Assembly (NCBI GenBank): GCA_018882485.1
Contig: VERU01000062.1
Span: 1-9,317, forward strand
Direction of reading: 5' to 3'
DNA length: 9,317 nt
DNA from: Rhodoferax sp.
GTDB taxonomy: Bacteria; Pseudomonadota; Gammaproteobacteria; Burkholderiales; Burkholderiaceae_C
The notes beneath the pieces are model-generated. The model searched no databases. It saw only the letters and a program-made list of their open reading frames with translations, and was not told the origin of the DNA. The position numbers and the translations under genes are program-made. Below, piece by piece: positions 7,007-9,317 of the stretch. Every line of letters begins with the position of its first letter. Positions within the stretch are counted from its first letter, which is position 1.

Positions 7007-8026
7007 TCAGATGCCCTTGGGCGTGAGCAGCGAACGGCCGCGGTCGCGCACTTCCAGCTCCACCACCCGCGGCTGGCTGCCGCGCAGCACCGTCAGTTTG
7101 ATGCGCCCGGACTCCAGCGGTGTGGCCCAAAGCCTTTGGTAGAAGTCGGCCAGCGAGGCCGGCCGGGTGCCGGCCAGCGCCAGCACCCAGTCCCCGGGCT
7201 GCAGCCCGCCCTTGTCGGCCGGGCTGTCGGGCGTGATGCGCGTGAGCTGGATGCGGCCGTTGCGTTCAACGGCATTGACGCCCAGCCAGGCGCGCCGGCT
7301 TTGGGCCGAGCTGCCGGTGGCCAGCATTTCGGCGAGGATGGGGGGCAGTAGCGCGGACGGCACGAACAGGTTGCCCGGCAGCCGGTTCGGGTCGTTGTCC
7401 GGGAGGATGTCGGGCATGTACAGGCTGCCGATGCCGACCAGCTCCCCTTCGAGGTTGAACAGGCCGGCGCCCGAATGGTTACCGAAGGGCGGGCTGGTGT
7501 ACAGCGCCTCCTGCAGGTGGTATTCCCAGTAACCGGTAAAGGGCCGAACATCGACCAGTCGGGCTGGCGTCACGGTGCCCGCCGTCTCGCCTCTCACCAC
7601 CAGGTGCGGTTGGCCCCGATCCGTTGGCCGGGTTGCCGCTACCGCGACGGGCTGCACGGTGCGCAAGGGGATCAGCGGACGCACCAGCCCCAGCCCCGAG
7701 GCCTGGTCGTAAGCCACCGAGCGGGCCGGAAACGTGCGCCCGTCCCGGGTGCGGATCTCGATGCGCTCCGCCTCCAGGATGAGGTAGCCGATGGTCAGGA
7801 TCAGGTCGTCCGGTCCGATCACCACCCCGCTGCCCATGCGCAGCCGGCCCAGCGTGCTGGACGAAGACGATTCGTCGATGGCCTGTGCCGTGATCTGCAC
7901 CACCGCATCCTGGGCGCGTTGCAGGCGCTCCACCGCCGCCTTGTCTGCCGGCTGGGCGGCCGCCAGGCCGCCGGCAAGCAGCAGCCATCCCATCAGGCAC
8001 AGACGAATCGGGTGCGGCAGGCGCAT
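7007..8026 (-). CDS. Exported HtrA/DegP-like trypsin-fold protein with PDZ domain, probably catalytically inactive
   Basis: The protein has 339 residues, with a signal peptide (hydrophobic 7-24, cleavage AAA before Q25). A chymotrypsin-like domain (about 35-235) follows, then one PDZ domain (about 246-327, with AWLGVN and SPADKGGLQPGDWVLALAG). The fold is recognisable from GSGVVIGPDDLILTIGYLI. However, the catalytic His of the usual TNxHV motif is Tyr81, and the usual Asp of DLA is Gly111 (DQASGLGLV). The serine motif reads NHSGAG, retaining Ser185 but not GNSGGP. It therefore looks like a periplasmic pseudoprotease that may bind or sense misfolded proteins. The start at 8026 has AGGA about 8 nt upstream. 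The frame stays open far upstream across the opposite-strand ATPase, but that part has no family resemblance and would bury the signal peptide. Confidence 0.85.
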   Translation of the reverse strand: MRLPHPIRLCLMGWLLLAGGLAAAQPADKAAVERLQRAQDAVVQITAQAIDESSSSSTLGRLRMGSGVVIGPDDLILTIGYLILEAERIEIRTRDGRTFPARSVAYDQASGLGLVRPLIPLRTVQPVAVAATRPTDRGQPHLVVRGETAGTVTPARLVDVRPFTGYWEYHLQEALYTSPPFGNHSGAGLFNLEGELVGIGSLYMPDILPDNDPNRLPGNLFVPSALLPPILAEMLATGSSAQSRRAWLGVNAVERNGRIQLTRITPDSPADKGGLQPGDWVLALAGTRPASLADFYQRLWATPLESGRIKLTVLRGSQPRVVELEVRDRGRSLLTPKGI

Positions 8027-8108
8027 GGCGGGTTCCTGGTGGGGTTCGGGCTCGGTGGGACTGGGCCACACCTCTGGGCATGGGCGGTCGGGTGCATTGT
8101 GCGCGCCC

Positions 8109-8137
8109 ATGCTACGGCCCGTAGGCTCCGCTGTCAA
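8109..8137 (-). promoter_or_regulatory. Sigma70-type promoter for the HtrA-like gene
   Basis: On the minus strand a perfect TTGACA (8137-8132) is followed after 17 bp by TAGCAT (8114-8109), which matches TATAAT at 4 of 6. A start near 8102 gives a leader of about 75 nt. A 13-bp palindrome, CTACGG-C-CCGTAG (8112-8124), lies across the spacer and the -10 and could be an operator. I see no convincing plus-strand promoter for the divergent ATPase in 8027-8218. Confidence 0.6.
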
Positions 8138-8218
8138 AGTCCCTGGTAACAGCCGGCGGCCCGGCCTTGCTGTGCCGCAAATCGCTGCCCCGGCGCCGCG
8201 CTGCGGGATACTGCAGGC

Positions 8219-9317
8219 ATGACAGACCCCAACCCCGTCGGCCCATCCGGTCCAGGGCTCAGCCAGCAGGAGGCGGCGCAGCGCCTGCTGCGTCATGGCC
8301 CCAATGCGCTGACCGATCGCGAGCACCAGGGGCTGTGGAGCACCCTGCGTGGCATCGCCACCGAGCCCATGTTTCTGCTGCTGTTGCTGGCGGCCGGTGT
8401 CTACCTGGTGCTGGGCGACCTGGGCGAGGGCCTGCTGCTGGCATTCTTCGCGCTGGTCACGGTGGGGCTGGTGATCGCCCAGGAGCGCCGCAGCCAGCAT
8501 GCGCTGGACGCCTTGCGCGATCTGGCAGCGCCGCAGGTCCGGGCGCTGCGTGACGGGCGCATCGTGCGGATTCCGGCCCGCGATCTGGTCCCGGGCGACT
8601 TCTTCCTGGTGGCCGAAGGCGAACGGGTTGCGGCCGACGGTCTGCTGCGTTCGGGCACAGGGGTATCGGCGGACGAATCCCTGCTCACGGGTGAATCGGT
8701 GCCCGTGCATAAGCTGGCCTCCAACACGCTGCAGCAGTTGCCCGAACAGGCCGGTGGTGACGGCAGCGCCGCCGTCTTCGCCGGCACCCTGGTGGTGTCG
8801 GGCCACGGTCAGGCCGAGGTGCTGGCCACCGGCCGGCACACCCAGGTGGGGCGCATCGGGGCCTCGCTGGCGCGCATCGATAGCGCCCCCACGCCCTTGC
8901 AGCAGCAACTGGGCCAGCTGGTGAGGCTGTTTGGTCTGGTGGCGGGGCTGGCCAGCGCGATGCTGCTGCTTGTGTACGGTCTGACCCGGGGCGACTGGAT
9001 GCAGGGCCTGCTGTCGGCCGTGGCGCTGGGCATGGCCATGCTGCCTGAAGAATTTCCCATGGTGCTGACCGTGTTCCTGGCCCTGGGTGCCTGGCGGCTG
9101 GCCCGCGAGCAGGTGCTGGCCCGGCGACCTGCAGCCATCGAGGCCCTGGGATCGGCCACCGTGCTGTGCGTGGACAAGACCGGCACCCTGACGGAAAACC
9201 GCATGCAGCTGCGTCGGCTGGCCACGGCCACCGACGACGTTCGGCTCGAACCCGGCCAGACCCTGCCCGAGGCGGTGCACCCGCTGCTCGAATTCGGGCT
9301 GCTGGCCTCGCGGCGGG
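8219..9317 (+). CDS. P-type cation-transporting ATPase, N-terminal 366 residues (runs off the right edge)
   Basis: This inner-membrane ion pump is cut in its P-domain. A cation-ATPase N-terminal segment (about 13-45, GLSQQEAAQRLLRHGPNAL) is followed by two membrane segments (about 46-85). The actuator domain carries the dephosphorylation loop TGES (157-160). Two further membrane segments hold PEEFP (276-280), and the phosphorylation motif DKTGTLT has the aspartate at D319. The layout is that of P2-type ATPases (Ca2+ or other cations). The usual PEGLP is replaced by PEEFP, adding an acidic residue in the ion-binding helix, so the ion cannot be assigned. No CxxC heavy-metal-binding domain is present, arguing against the P1B class. 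ATG at 8219 has only a weak GCAGG ribosome-binding site close by, but it gives the expected N-terminus. The gene diverges from the HtrA-like gene. Confidence 0.9.
   Translation, partial: MTDPNPVGPSGPGLSQQEAAQRLLRHGPNALTDREHQGLWSTLRGIATEPMFLLLLLAAGVYLVLGDLGEGLLLAFFALVTVGLVIAQERRSQHALDALRDLAAPQVRALRDGRIVRIPARDLVPGDFFLVAEGERVAADGLLRSGTGVSADESLLTGESVPVHKLASNTLQQLPEQAGGDGSAAVFAGTLVVSGHGQAEVLATGRHTQVGRIGASLARIDSAPTPLQQQLGQLVRLFGLVAGLASAMLLLVYGLTRGDWMQGLLSAVALGMAMLPEEFPMVLTVFLALGAWRLAREQVLARRPAAIEALGSATVLCVDKTGTLTENRMQLRRLATATDDVRLEPGQTLPEAVHPLLEFGLLASRR

Noticed and set aside
6456..8026. Part of a known mobile heat-resistance locus (hsp20 plus DegP-like gene)
   Set aside because: ClpK, HdeD, thioredoxin and KefB-like genes of that locus are absent, base composition is not distinct, and no mobility genes are seen.
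8027..9280. Long upstream extension of the HtrA-like frame across the ATPase gene
   Set aside because: It would bury a good signal peptide, lies antisense to a conserved ATPase, and is low-complexity. The start at 8026 has its own ribosome-binding site and an upstream TTGACA promoter.

Overview
This is a GC-rich, densely packed bacterial window. Gene content and protein style (LivKHMGF binding-protein set, PobA N-terminus, protein sequences) suggest a betaproteobacterium, most likely of the Burkholderiales/Comamonadaceae type. That assignment is an inference; no rRNA or tRNA gene is present to settle it. All coding regions look native and similar in base composition. The one clearly AT-rich patch (about 4930-4995) is a divergent control region.

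Left half (1-4793, minus strand): a complete branched-chain-amino-acid-type (HAAT family) ABC importer, in transcription order livK-livH-livM-livG-livF. It is followed 22 nt later by the start of pobA (4-hydroxybenzoate 3-monooxygenase), which runs off the left edge. Stops and starts overlap at H/M, M/G and G/F, and a terminator-like hairpin sits between livK and livH. A pobA gene at the end of this operon suggests that the importer brings in an aromatic acid, such as 4-hydroxybenzoate, rather than leucine.

Divergent control region (4794-5108): a near-consensus sigma70 promoter (TTGACG, 17 bp, TATAGT, read on minus) drives livK. A perfect 10-bp inverted repeat brackets its -35 and overlaps its -10. 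The outer arm of the same repeat also offers a -10-like TATAGT for the opposite strand, and a 35-codon leader ORF there ends in an ATGA overlap with the next gene.

Middle (5109-6380, plus strand): a flavin-dependent nitronate monooxygenase/2-nitropropane dioxygenase-family oxidoreductase with an unusual C-terminal four-cysteine cluster. It is probably co-regulated with the importer.

Right half (6381-9317): stress or envelope genes. An Hsp20 small heat-shock protein (minus) has a convincing sigma32-like promoter. Upstream of it, on the same strand, lies an exported HtrA-like protein with a PDZ domain whose catalytic His and Asp have been replaced, so it is probably a pseudoprotease. Divergent from that is the N-terminal part of a P-type cation ATPase with a PEEFP motif in place of the usual PEGLP, cut by the right edge. 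Between the convergent oxidoreductase and hsp20 genes are a GC hairpin and a four-run G-tract capable of forming a quadruplex.
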